From Zygnema cylindricum (lineage: Eukaryota > Streptophyta > Zygnematophyceae > Zygnematales > Zygnemataceae), in contig JBBHKE010002922.1 of NCBI GenBank assembly GCA_037447655.1, positions 155,952 to 202,958 of the forward strand: a stretch of DNA of 47,007 nt. Reading direction: 5' to 3'. Under the pieces are notes generated by a model. That model did not search any database and had not been told where the DNA came from. It saw only the letters and a list, made by a program, of their open reading frames with translations. Positions 1-11,745 of the stretch are shown piece after piece (position 1 is the first letter of the stretch; each line of letters starts with the position of its first letter). Both the position numbers and the translations under genes were made by a program.

Positions 1-1170
<1,170 letters not shown>

Positions 1171-1176
1171 ACTTAC

Positions 1177-1662
1177 CAATGTCTCTTGGACATATGGGAG
1201 TGCCTGGACCCGGAGAAATAACAATATTGTCAAAATGTTTTTCCTCATAAATAAGTTTTTTCAGTTCGTTCCAGGTCAGTTCATCGTTCCGTAAAACTAC
1301 CGGATCCTCTACAACCGTCCAAACCAACATTCAACCAAACAAAATGAAATTTAAAACGTTAACTCTTTCTCTCTCTTTCTCTCTCTTTCTCTCTCTTTCT
1401 CTCTCTTTCTCTCTCTTTCTCTCTCCCCCTCGCTTGTTCCCTCTCTCCCTCTCTCCCTCTCACCATCTCTCTCCCTCTCCCTCTCCCCATCTCTCCCCCT
1501 CTCCCTCTCCCCCTCTCCCTCTCTTCCTCTCTCCCGTCATCACTTTCATTGTAAATTTCAACTCAAATTTCATCCCTTTCATTAAAACACAATTCAATTT
1601 AAGAAAAAGACCATAGATAAAAATAAAAAAGGCACCACCTTCGTCCAGAAAGAGAGAAAGAG

Positions 1663-1705
<43 letters not shown>

Positions 1706-3117
1706 ATGATATCATAAGTTATCTCTTTCAATAAAATTTCAGCTCAAAAATCATCAGTTTGTGAAGATCGTCCAAACAATACTGGATTAGAAACAGTAAT
1801 TAAACAATAGACTTTGTTTAGAAACAAGAAAAAAAAATATATACATATATATAATATAATATATATATATTATATATATTATATATATATATATATACAT
1901 GTATCGTAATTTCTGAAAAATCTTTCTTGAAATCCACATTACATATAGAGAGATGCACTTGGAAAAATCCACATTAAGTGATAATGTTGAGAATAAATCA
2001 ATTGAACTGGTCCACATGATGAGAGAGAGAGAGAGGGAGAGAGAGAGAGAGAATACACACTTTAATCCACATGTTTAACCAGTCCACATGGTTAGAGAGA
2101 GAGAGAGTGAGAGAATACACACTTTAATCCACATGTTTAACCGGTCAACATTATATCATATATACTAAAAATTCGCATGTTTAACCGGTCCACATAATTT
2201 AATCCACATTAATCAATCCACATGTTTGACCAGGAAAATAGGAAAAATTTGAGAGCATAAAAGAAAAAAACCGCTAGTCACTAAATTGTCAGATTCTACG
2301 GGCTTTGTGGACAACTACGTTTATTTGTAAAAACATAGAGCTCAAGGAAGAGGAGACTAAACAATAAAGAAAGAAAACCGAACAAAGAAAACCAAACAAA
2401 AATCGATTCGATGAGTTCAAATTTCTTTCAAACGAATATGAAAAAAACTTAAATGGTAAAGCGCGAAAAATATAGTTTTTTAAATTTCATTCTGTTTAAG
2501 AGTCCCAGAAACTCTATTTGACAAAAAAAAATCACATATTTCTAAATTAATTCCTTCGTTCTTTCCTTCTTTCCATTCATTTTTGTAAAAAAAAAAAAAG
2601 GAAAAAACTGAACAAAAAACGAAACTAAACAACGAAACGTAACGACATGCACAAAAAAGGGAAAAAAAAACAACAAATGTGAAGAAAAACAAGTCTTACC
2701 TCCATTGACCTCAGCAAGAAGTTGAAACAAGTTGTAAGTGTAACTGTCATAATTATCCAAAAGAAGAGTCCTGATTGGTCTGTTGACCTCCACCGTTGAT
2801 TGTGACATGGAACTGTTTACTTCTCCGTTTTGCCAATTCTTGGAAACAGTAGCTACTCCAGTTTTGCTCGAACTTTTCTTCAAAAATTTGGAAACATTTT
2901 CTGAACGAACGAAAGACTTTTTGGTCTTCGATAAGAAATTTGACGAAAGTTGCCATTTTCCTCTAAAGTTTGAAACAAATTGGAAAGAATTAGTTTGATG
3001 AAATTTAATTGGTGGACATAATAAGCGAGAAGAGGTACAAGGAAAGAGAAAAAGTGGAGTAAAATCACTCAAAGACAAAACACTCCGTGAGAAAGACAAA
3101 GGCTTAGGGATGTCCAT
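1177..3117 (-). CDS. ADCS: Aminodeoxychorismate synthase, plastid (first two coding exons; gene runs off the left edge)
   Basis: Exons are 3117-2700 (139 codons plus one base) and 1308-1177, joined in phase across an intron at 2699-1309 with GTAAGA donor and GTTGTAG acceptor. The second exon ends at a GTAAGT donor, so the gene continues left of the window. Residues 1 to about 60 are rich in Ser, Phe and Lys with little acid, like a plastid transit peptide. From residue 115 the glutamine amidotransferase domain begins ([12 protein letters not shown], then RNDELTW, then VISPGPGTP, the oxyanion-hole strand). In the family this PabA-like domain is fused to a PabB-like domain and makes 4-amino-4-deoxychorismate from chorismate and glutamine, for folate synthesis. 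The Cys nucleophile motif would lie in the next exon and is not visible. Anthranilate synthase beta subunit is the alternative, but the NDE-W spacing and plant-like N-terminus favour ADCS. Confidence 0.86.
1363..1545. repeat. CT-rich microsatellite (TCTCTTTC, then CCCTCTCC) in ADCS intron 1
   Basis: Polypyrimidine array on the plus strand, i.e. purine-rich in the sense of the gene, starting some 55 bases upstream of the exon 2 acceptor. Further GA runs at 1651-1704 and a TA run at 1836-1900 are in the same intron. Confidence 0.9.
2009..2225. repeat. Tandem repeat of about 62 bp in ADCS intron 1
   Basis: A unit containing a GA run followed by GAATACACACTTTAATCC and a GTTTAACC-GTCCACAT tail is present twice (GAATAC at 2051 and 2113), with partial third and fourth tails to about 2225. 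Confidence 0.8.
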
Positions 3118-3979
3118 GAGAAAAAAACAGGTTCAAAAACCCTAATTTTTACAAATACAAACCCTAATTTTTATAAACACTGTAGACCATCAATAAACAG
3201 AAAAGGAGAGGAATCTAGACAAATATAATGGATAACCGAATCCAGAATTCAGTTATGATGTACGGAGGATGATAAAACTGACAACAAAAAACTGAGTTAT
3301 ACATACAGTCGCAAGTAAAACTGTACGTTTACATCCATACTAATTAAACTCGTTTGTCAAAGGTACAAAGAAACAAGCATACAAGTCTAAGCTCTAGAAC
3401 GGAAACCATTAAAAGAGCACAGAGAGGGAAAGGAAGACCAGGAAGGAATTGCAGGGTTTAAAGTTGAAAGGAACAAGTGTAGAGGTTCGCGGAAGGTGCA
3501 GGTCATGCCTTAATAGGCAGGTGCATTGAACCTTACAGCTTTCTAGGAAGTTTCTCGCTAACAAGAAGACACCACAGAAACGTGAACACGTAGTACGAAT
3601 CGGCAAATTCTGTTCAAAATTGTGGACTGTGCAAAAAACAATGAACGCTTCCGCGTTAGTGTTACATATAGCAGTCCTCTGCAACGCTCCCAAATTCAGT
3701 GTACATGTGAATGGTGACACTCACAGTTTGTGACACCAAAAACCGTATCCTTCACGGTGTACGGCACAGCGTCAATAGCGTCAATGTTGTTTTCGCCATT
3801 TTAATCAGCTTTTCTCCTTGCACACGTGTCTGATTTCGGTTTATAAACCGTCAATCGATTACATCACAACCGTCCGATTGATTAACCGACGAGTGCGCAA
3901 GGAGAAAGCGATGAAAACCAATAAACCATAATAACGATACACGGCGTACTGTACTGCAGTGCGCCATAAACAGTTAACA
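3118..3979. promoter_or_regulatory. Divergent intergenic region between ADCS and EMB8 with paired telo-boxes
   Basis: This stretch separates the minus-strand ADCS start (3117) from the plus-strand EMB8 leader. At 3137-3178 the motif AAACCCTAATTTTTA occurs twice, about 24 bases apart, 20-60 bases upstream of the ADCS start codon. Telo-boxes are known elements in plant promoters and 5' leaders of housekeeping genes. The remainder (3180-3980) has no supported gene; open frames there are not backed by any motif. No TATA box was identified with confidence. Confidence 0.55.
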
Positions 3980-4410
3980 CAAACAGAATGTCGCAAACAC
4001 TTTCGTTCTGCAAAATAAAATACAGTGCGCACATGAAAAGACGCTGTAGTTTGTAGTTTGTAGTATTTTGTACTTTTGTACAAGTAGAAGCAAATTGCCA
4101 CGAGGTTGTCTTTCCTGCTGAGCCAAATGGCAGCACTTTCGGTGTGCAAAATAAAATACAGTGCGCACCGGTAAAAACGTGGATATCTTTGTAGTTTGTA
4201 GTGTTTTGTACTTTTGTACAAGTAGAAGCAAATTGCCACGAGGTTGTCTTTCCTGCTGAGCCAAGTGGCAGCACTTTCGGTGTGCAAAATAAAATACAGT
4301 GCGCACCGGAAAAGACGTACATATCTTTGTAGTTTTGTAATATTTTGTACTTTTGTACAAGTAGAAGCAAATTGCCACATGGTTGTCTTTCCTGCTGAGC
4401 CAAATGGCAG
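3980..4410 (+). repeat. Start-codon repeat ladder: 138-139 bp units upstream of EMB8
   Basis: A unit of about 138 bp is present as three good copies plus a worn fourth (from about 3985). Each good copy holds TTGTACTTTTGTACAA, GAAGCAAATTGCCAC, GGTTGTCTTTCCTGCTGAGC and then the start region. The start region reads AAATGGCAGC at 4125, AAGTGGCAGC at 4263 and AAATGGCAGC at 4402. Only the last opens the long reading frame; the first ATG (4127) gives a 15-codon frame ending before 4180. The repeat therefore duplicated the EMB8 leader and its start codon. Confidence 0.9.
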
Positions 4411-7400
4411 CTCTATCTTATTCTTCCCTTACCTCTTTACCTGCTCTTAAAGCTTCTTCTCCAATCAAATCTTTTTTTCGTTTTTCGAACGGTTGTAGTT
4501 TACCAGTCTGTATTTCACCTTCTTTTTCTTCAACGGTTACTTTTGATAACCAGCAGGGTCATTCTCATATCCAGAAAAACTCTTCACATACTTTTCCTCC
4601 TCCTATTTTTTCCTCTGGACTTTATCTTCCTCCAGCTTCTCTTTTCTGCTACAGTCTCTCCTCCTCTCCCTCCTTTTCCTCCTTCTCTTCTTCCTCCTGT
4701 TCCTCTTCTTCTTTCTCTTCTTCCTCCTGTTCCTCTTCTTCTTTCTCTTCTTCTTCTCGACATTCTTCTCTACATTCTTCCTTCCTCTCTCCTTCTTTAT
4801 TTTCACAAACAAATTGTTATCACCACTCCGCTCCTTTTCAAATCCTACGGTTGAAATACGTCAACCGTCGATCGCCAGATTCTCGATTTCTTGCAAAAAA
4901 TGGTTTCCACTCAACAGTTTCCTCTCTAAATCTGACTACTTCTTCAACTGTTTTAACAGCAGTAGCCTTAACTGCGGCAATTTTGTCCGTTTCTCTCGCA
5001 TTTATGGGCAGTTTGTCCGTTTCGAGGAGACGAAATAACAAGGTACAGGTTGTACTCGGTGAAGGTACAACCAATCAAGAGATAGGTGACAAGATTTCTC
5101 TCTTCAACAGGGAATATGAGTGAGTTGCAACCCTAAAAAAGAGTTTCAGGGAGGGAGAGGAGGGAGGGAGGGGAGGGAAGGAGAGGGGAGGGGAGAGGGG
5201 GGGAGGGGAGGGGAGGGGAATGGAGGGGATGGGAGGGGAAGGGATGGGAGGGGAGAAGATTGGAGGGGAAGGGAGAGGAGGGAAGGGGAGGGGAGGGGAG
5301 GGAGGGAACGAAAGGGAGAGAGAGAGAAATCAGAAGCTTTATTGGAAGATTTTGGAATGCAACTGAAGGGAAATTTTCAACAGTACGCATTTTGTGAATT
5401 GGATTTGAGGAATATATATTTTTCAAGTTTTTAATTGCTGTTTTCCTCCTGGAAATAATTTTTGTTTATGAATAAGTTATTATATTCTTTCAAAAAGGTA
5501 TTTCATAATCTCATCTACTTTGTCCTTATGAGCAATTATATTTTCCGAATGAGGGTGCAAAACAAAACAAAAAAAAAAAACGAAAAAAAAAAGGAGGTTA
5601 TTCTGAATCAAACAATTTTCTATTACAATTTTGAAACAATTCATATCCATTGCAAATTCAACTTTTACAAAAAGTCAAATTTTATTTTTCCATAAACGGT
5701 CAAAGCCTAGCTGCCCTTCGTCATTAATCTGTGATGGACAAATTGTTTGTCTTTTTTTTTTAAATAGAAGGAAGAGAAAAAAAATGTGAGGTGTGGTGAA
5801 TTAAAGTAAGTGTGCTACAATGCAACCTCGTCTTAGGAGAATTCCGTGTTTAATTGGAATAGTTGTTGAGATCTATCCTCATTCGTTGGATTCGTAGTGA
5901 GGCTTGTGATTGGGCCAAAGGTACTCTCTTAGCATTCTAAGTTACATATGGCTAGGAAATGCTTAGATAGAACTCCTTCTGAGTTTTATCTCCTCTTTTA
6001 TAAGGCTGAACCTCAAAGATCAAGAGTTTACATTAACCTTCAATTCATTCTTACTTTTCCGTGAATCCCTTGTCTTGCAAATGCATAGATTTGGCATTCT
6101 TTTTCATTAAAATGGGGAGTGGATACGGATTATTGAGATATATTTTATATTCAATTAGGATAGTTTGTGAGATATGTAACAAACGCATTTTTATTTTTTG
6201 TTAATGTCACTATTGAAATGCGAAATGATGCCAGAGGCTTGTGACATTTGACTTAAGCGAGGATTTGTTTTAGTAAGTCTTTTTTTATTGTAATCAGCAT
6301 TTTTGCACAAGTTAGTTTTATTCAGACCTTAGATTTTATTTGGACCTTCGTGTTTCCCAAGGATTGCTGAACTTATGTGATCAAATTTTCATTTTTTTTC
6401 GAGGTTTGAAACGATGAAGAAATTTGTGTTTCCTTTAAATTCCAAATAGCTTGTGTTTCAGATTCTTGGAAATGAATTCTAGCGCTTCAATTCTGGTTAT
6501 CGTTCTCTCGTTGTATTAAACTGCAATATGTCTAATTCGTTTCCGCTTTTGTGTGCAATTTTAGCCTCAGAAAAATGGAAATGTTGTCCTTTTTTCGGTT
6601 GTCGGTGATGGTATGGCAGGCCTGCTTTGGGGATGGAAAATCTACACTTAGAAACCATTTTTGTTCCATATTTCAAACAAGACCAAATAACTTCATTTAT
6701 TTTTTCCATGGTTAGCAATGCCAGCCTTGGAAAATGTGAATGTACTCCTCCTCCTCCTCCCCCCCTCCTCCTCCTCCTCCTCCTCCTCCTTACCTTTTTC
6801 CCTTCTTTTTTTATTGCTCCTTTTCCGGTTGTCGGTGATGGTAGGCCTGCCTTGGGGATGCAAAATCGACATTTTGAAACCATTTTTGCGGCTGTTTTTC
6901 GAACAAGACCGAAAGTAACTTTTCGACGAGAATGTCTTCGAATGGCTGACGGTGGAACCGTGGCTCTCGATTGGCCGGTGATGGGAGATGATGTGGAGTT
7001 ATGGAAGCAATCATTACCCGAGGATGCTCCTTTTCTTATCCTATTGGTAAGTGATAGAGTGTTATTTTGTTTAATGGAAACAACCATTACCCGAGGATGC
7101 CCCTTTTCTTATCTTATTGGTCAGTGATATAGTGTTATTTTATTCTATGGAAACAACCATTTACCCAAGGATGCCTCTTTTCTTCTTTTTTTTTTGGTAA
7201 GTGAGGGTGTGTCTTTCTGTCGTCGTTTTTTCATACAGAATTAGTGTGGATAATTATCTGTTTTTTTGTTTTGAAATTCGTGGGAGGAAAATATTTTTAT
7301 TTATAGCTTGGATCGACAAGAAATAGTGATGGCACCGAAGTCTTTTCTTTCTGCGTATTAATTATTGTTTTCGTTTATTTTTGTTTCTTTTGTTTCTTTT

Positions 7401-9752
7401 GTTTTTTTTGTTTCTTTCGTTTTTTTTTTTTGTTTTTTCTTTTTTTTTAGCCCGGATTGACAGGAGGAAGTGATGACACCTATGTCCGTCACATGTTGGT
7501 CAGAGCCCGAAAGAAAGGGTGGGGAGTGGTAGTCTTTAACAGTAGAGGATGTGCCGATAGTCCTGTAACTTCACCCCAGGTATTTCCCTCTCCCTCTCTT
7601 TTTACCTCTACCTCTCCTCTCCCTCTCCCTCTCCCTCTCCTCCCTCTCCCGCTCCCTCTCCCTCTCTCTCCCTCTCCCTGCCTCTCCCTCTCTCTCCTTC
7701 CTTTTCTCTCTCTCTCTCTCTCCCTCCCTCTCCTTCTCCCTCTCCCTCTCCCTCTCCCTCTCCCTCTTCCTCCCCTCTCCCTCTCCGAGATGTACTCTAG
7801 ATCTTTATTTCCCATTAAAAGTGAAAATAGGCGTTTGAGACAAAAAAAAGAAAAGTAAGAAACTGAAAACACAAACATGGGTATTTTCTTTTTACTTTTT
7901 ACTTTTTTTTTTTTTTGGTCTTTTCTCTTTTTTCTTTTTCCTAGTTGTATTCTGCCTCATTCCCCAGTGACAAATTTTAAAACGAGTCAATTGGAAAACG
8001 GGGCTTTTTTCAACGAAAAATGGAGCCTTTTTTAAAATGGAAAATTGTTTCTTTTTTTCCTTCTTTCTTCGTTGTCTTCATTTTTATTTTTTGTCTTTTT
8101 TCTTTCCTTAGTTTTATTCTGCCTCCTTCACAGAGGATCTTCGACAAGTTATAAAAAGAGTCGGAAAAGCTCGACCAGAAGCTCGTCTTTATGCCGCCGG
8201 GTGGTCCCTGGGGGCAAATATACTGGTTCGGTATCTCGGGCAGGTAAGAATTACTTCTTTTTTTTATGAGAAAACCTTAATTTTTTTGTGTAGAACACCT
8301 CTATTTTTTTTAGTGGAAAGCCTCTTATTTTTTTGTGTAGAAAACCTTTATTTCTTTGTGTACAAAACCTCTATTTTTTTGTGTAGAAAAATGTAGAAAG
8401 CCTCTATATTTTTGTGTACAAAAACTATATTTCCTTGTCTCATTGTTTCTCCATTACAAATTTTTCCTGTTATTAGTCTCCTTTTGAATTGAGGTGATTC
8501 TGTTTCGATGATGTCAATTCGCTTTTCTTCAATATTTCCCTTTTCTTTTTTTTTCTCTTTTTTTTTCCTTTTCTTTTTTCTTTTTCTCTTTCTTTTTGTT
8601 TTTTTCCTTCTCTCTCTCCCTCTCTCTCTCCGTCTCCCTCTCTCTCTCTCCCTCTCCCTCTCCTTCCCCCTCCCCCTCCCCCTCCCCCTCCCCTTCCCCC
8701 TCCCCCTCCCCCTCCCCCTCCCCCTCCCCCCTCCCCCTCCCCCTCCCCCTCCCCCCTCCCCCTCCCCCTCCCCCTCCCCCTCCCCCTCCCCCTCCCCCTC
8801 CCCCTCCCCCTCCCCCTCCCCCTCCCCCTCCCCCACCCCCCTACCCCCTCCATTGACCCCTACACCTCCTCCTCTCTCTCCCTCCCCCCCTCTCTCTCCC
8901 TCTCCCTCTCTCTCTCTACACATGGGAAGTTTTTCAATGGGATTGCAGGAAGGTGACAAAACCCCATTATCTGGCGCTGTCTCTCTCTGCAACCCTTTTG
9001 ATCTCGTTTTGGCCGATAAAAATTTTCACATTGGATTCAATAATTTTTACGATCAACGGCTTTCCGTGGCTCTGAATAGAATCTTTAAAAAGTGAGGAAA
9101 ATGTCCTATATCCAATTATCGTCGTTTTTTTTTCTATGTTTTGTGGTTTTGGTTTTGGTTTTATTATTGTTTTTGTTTTTGTTTACCTGTGGCTAACCTG
9201 TTCGTGAACATATGTTCATTTTTTAGCTTACAGTTGTTCTCTCCTGTCTCACTCTCTTTCTCCCCTCTCTGCTCTCTCTCCCCTCTCGCCTCTCACTCCC
9301 CTCTCTCCTCTCACTCCCTGCTATCCTCTTTCTCCCCTTTCTCCTCTCTCTCCCCGCTCTCCTCTCCCCTCTCTCCTCTATGCCCCCTCTCGCCTCTCTC
9401 TCTCCTCTCTCCTCTCTCTCCCCTCTGGTGTGTATCAGTTGTGATTGTATCGGTGATGCATATCAAGTGAATACAAATTATATACATATTGATTGCGATA
9501 ATTTATTGATTTGTGAAAGGCATGTCAACAACTATTAAATTAGATAATAAGTGATACCAATAAATAAAATGCAAATGTTTGTTCTTCACTATTTGTGGTT
9601 AGAGAGAGAGAAAGAGAGTGAGAGAGGGAGAGGGAGAGAGAGAGAGAGCGAGAGAGAGAGGGACATTTGTAGCAATACTGATGTGTATTTTGTAGATATG
9701 GAAGGTGAATGTGTTTTGCCAAGGTAGGCTAACAAATCGGCATATAAATGGG

Positions 9753-9787
<35 letters not shown>

Positions 9788-11745
9788 CTGTTATTTAGAC
9801 ATGCCCCACTTTTTGAAGATATTGGAGGAGAGTATAATATCCCTCTTGTGGCTCGGGCGAAAACTGTTCGAGAATTCGACGATGGATTGACTCGAGGTAA
9901 AAAAAAAGAAATGAAACGAAAACAAAAAAGAGTGAAGACATTGGAAGATGAGTATCTTAAAAGGCTCTCGTCCTTTTTTTTTTCCTACTGTTCATTCTTT
10001 TTCTTTTTCTTAAAAAAAAATATTAGGCAAAATCGTTCAAGAATTTGACGGCAGATGGAGTTGAGGAAAAAAAAAAAAATGAAAAAAAAGAAAAGAGTGA
10101 AGAAGTTCAAAGATGGATGTCTTTTAAGTTTCCCGTCTTTTTTTCTGCAATTCTCTCTTATTCATTTTCTTTTAAGAAACCTTAGGCAAAAAGCGTTCGA
10201 GAATTTGAGGACAGATTGACTTGAGGTAAAAAAGAAAAGAAACAGAAAGAAAGAGTGAAGAATGTCTTAAAAGTAGAATAGAATGGCTCAAACGGTTCTC
10301 TTTTCTTCTTTTTCTATATTTTTCTTTTCTTCTTTCTTTTTTCTTTTCTTTATTATTAAACCTAAGAAAAATATAAGAAACAAAAGAAATATAAAAAAGA
10401 ATTACAAACTAAAGAAATGTAAATTAAAGAAATATAAAACAATATGAGGTATAAAGTGCAGACTTAAGAGAACTAAATAAAAAAATATTTCTTTTCTTGG
10501 GGAGGGTTATCAGTTTCATTTGGGTATAAATCGGTGGACGATTATTATTATGACGCGAGCAGTTCTCGGATGGTAAAGGATGTACGGATTCCTCTCCTTT
10601 GTATCCAGGTAGGGTTCGACATTTTCTTTTTTGCGGTTTTTGTAAGTAAATTTGCGATTTTCTAAGTTTTTTTGCTTTTTTTTTGCGTTTTTTTGGTGTT
10701 TTTGGGGTTTCTGATTTTGAAAGACCTGACATGATGTGAGAACCTATATGGAGTTTATCTTGTTTTCTCATTTTTTTAGGATTTTTTAAGAAACTTAAGG
10801 TTTTTTTTAAAGGTTTTAGAGATTGTTTCAAAGTCAGGCTTTTAGGTTATAAAGTAATTATTTTTTTCTTTCTTTTTTCACTAACGAAATAATAATTGGT
10901 TTTTTTTTTTTTGTTTTTTTTGGGCCAAAAAACCCAAAAAAAGGCGGAAGATGATCCAATTGCTCCAATTGAAGGGGTCCCTCTTGAAAACATCAAGGTA
11001 CTTTTTTTATTATTATTTTTGTTCTAATTTTCTGGTTTAGTTTTGTGGCTTTTTTTTTTGTTTTTTTGGTTTTATTAAAAATACACTTTGTACCACACCT
11101 AATATACAAAATTTACGGGATTAGAAACAAAGGATTAATATTATTATTTAAAAAACAAAAAAAATGTCGGTATTAAATTACCCAAAAAACCCAAAAAAAC
11201 CACTATTTATGTACATCTAATTTTGTTTTTACCAGAATCTTTGATGTACGGTTGTCACCTATTAATGTAGATCATAACATGTTTGATTTTGCATATTTAG
11301 TTTCAATGCTTTCTCTATTTTTTCTTTCCCGGTTTTGTTTTTCCATTTTTTGGTAACCCATTCTTCTTCATATGTTTGTTAACATTTTTGTTGTCACAAT
11401 TTTTGTCCTTACATTCTTGTTTTACTTTTTGTGTCTTATCTTTACATTTTATGTTTTACGTTTTTGTTTTACGCTTCTTATTTTCCACTTCTTCTGGTTT
11501 TGTAGGCAAACCCAAATTGTATTCTTGTCACGACTCCTTTTGGAGGACATCTGGGATGGGTGGCCGGAGAAGATTCCCCTTTTGGAGCTCCTTGGACCGA
11601 TCCTTTGACTATGGATTATTTAATTGCTCTCGAGGATATGTTTAAGGGGAAAAAGGGTTTAAAGGGTTCAGAAAAAGCTCAAGGAGAGGACGGTGTAGCT
11701 GAGTTAGTTGAGGTTACTGAGAGGGGAGAAAAGGTTAAAATGTGA
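4404..11745 (+). CDS. EMB8: EMB8-like alpha/beta hydrolase, complete, nine exons, about 602 aa
   Basis: Exons: 4404-5119, 6845-7046, 7451-7579, 8112-8243, 8949-9091, 9799-9896, 10514-10608, 10944-10997, 11506-11745. All phases agree and all introns are GT-AG. Exon 1 encodes a Ser-rich, plastid-transit-like N-terminus with a poly-Ser tract and a hydrophobic segment (residues about 190-212), so membrane association in the plastid is an inference. The hydrolase core starts with NRHFETIFAA and RRECLRMADGGTVALDW. Catalytic residues can be placed from the family: Ser381 in GWSLG, Asp509 in AEDDPIAP and His538 in GGHLGW. This YheT/EMB8 family is hydrolase-like with poorly known substrates; EMB8 was named from embryo-expressed conifer and angiosperm genes. 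The start at 4404 is chosen because earlier ATGs lie in repeat copies out of frame. A possible AATAAA signal is at 11769. Confidence 0.92.
4668..4765 (+). repeat. In-frame TTCTTCCTCC-type repeat encoding a poly-Ser tract
   Basis: Within EMB8 exon 1 a 24-bp TTC/TCC-based unit is repeated and encodes Ser stretches broken by single Cys and Phe (SSSSCSSSSF twice). It lies in the presumed targeting region, where length change would be tolerated. Confidence 0.85.
5146..5325. repeat. GGGAGGGGA purine array just inside EMB8 intron 1
   Basis: Almost pure G/A array with many GGGG runs beginning about 26 bases after the exon 1 donor. It is G-quadruplex-prone on the coding (RNA) strand. The translations on either strand across it are not genes. 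Confidence 0.9.
6587..6692 (+). repeat. Decayed copy of the 5' edge of EMB8 exon 2
   Basis: This intron segment matches 6818-6923: GTTGTCGGTGATGGTA, GCCTGC-TTGGGGATG, a GAAACCATTTTTG block and a CAAACAAGACC/CGAACAAGACC block, at an offset of about 231 bp. The downstream copy is the real exon, since only it reads on in frame into the hydrolase core. A CTC microsatellite at 6749-6792 separates the two. Confidence 0.88.
7003..7215 (+). repeat. Three 73-bp copies of the 3' edge of EMB8 exon 2
   Basis: The segment with CATTACCCGAGGATGC, CTTTTCTTATC and TTGGTAAGTGATAGAGTG is present at about 7006, 7079 and 7152. The first is the real exon end and donor (GTAAGT at 7047). The second has GGTCAGTG where the donor was, and the third has lost the match around TTATC but keeps a GGTAAGTGAG donor-like site at about 7196. 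Confidence 0.92.
7303..7345 (+). repeat. Decayed copy of the 5' edge of EMB8 exon 3
   Basis: TAGCTTGGATCGACAAG, then a diverged AATAGTGATGGCACC block, mirrors the true edge TAGCCCGGATTGACAGG with AAGTGATGACACC at 7448, offset about 143 bp. The acceptor AG is retained in the copy but the sequence then diverges. Confidence 0.78.
7585..7795. repeat. CCCTCT microsatellite at the start of EMB8 intron 3
   Basis: A C/T array begins within ten bases of the exon 3 donor and runs for about 200 bases. Apparent proteins on both strands here are products of the array. Confidence 0.92.
7935..8002 (+). repeat. Decayed copy of the 5' edge of EMB8 exon 4
   Basis: CTAGTTGTATTCTGCCTC, then an ACAAATTTTAAAA block and a GAGTCAATTGGAAAA block, matches the real edge TTAGTTTTATTCTGCCTC with ACAAGTTATAAAA and GAGTCGGAAAA at 8109-8165, offset about 168 bp. 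The acceptor-like CTAG is retained. Confidence 0.85.
8250..8440 (+). repeat. AT-rich minisatellite after EMB8 exon 4
   Basis: The phrase CCTCTATTTTTTTGTGTAG followed by AAAA recurs about six times with variation, spacing roughly 30 bases. Confidence 0.8.
8600..8918. repeat. Long CCCCTC array in EMB8 intron 4
   Basis: CTCTCC grades into an almost perfect CCCCTC hexamer array (about 8665-8835) and back to CT repeats, ending some 30 bases before the exon 5 acceptor. It acts in effect as a very long pyrimidine tract. Long Pro-Ser or Gly-Glu frames on the two strands are not genes. A related CT-rich block at 9240-9425, a GA block at 9601-9662 and a T run at 9755-9787 fill intron 5. Confidence 0.93.
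9860..10260 (+). repeat. Three copies of the 3' edge of EMB8 exon 6, about 165 bp apart
   Basis: The real edge AAACTGTTCGAGAATTCGAC with GATTGACTCGAGGTAAA ends at 9896. Two decayed versions follow at about 10028 (AATCGTTCAAGAATTTGACG) and 10190 (AAGCGTTCGAGAATTTGAGG, then TTGACTTGAGGTAAA). Each is followed by a related purine-rich segment with AAGAGTGAAGAA and a TCTTTTTT block, so the unit includes intron sequence. Confidence 0.92.

Noticed and set aside
3409-3720. 103-residue minus-strand frame in the ADCS-EMB8 spacer
   Set aside because: No motif, no splice context; may be chance in a GC-richer stretch.
3859-4403. Repetitive 173-residue minus-strand frames
   Set aside because: They are antisense readings of the 138-bp EMB8 leader repeats.
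8348-9095. Long Gly-Glu and Pro-Ser frames on both strands
   Set aside because: They are readings of the CCCCTC/CT array in EMB8 intron 4; only the part from 8949 is exon.
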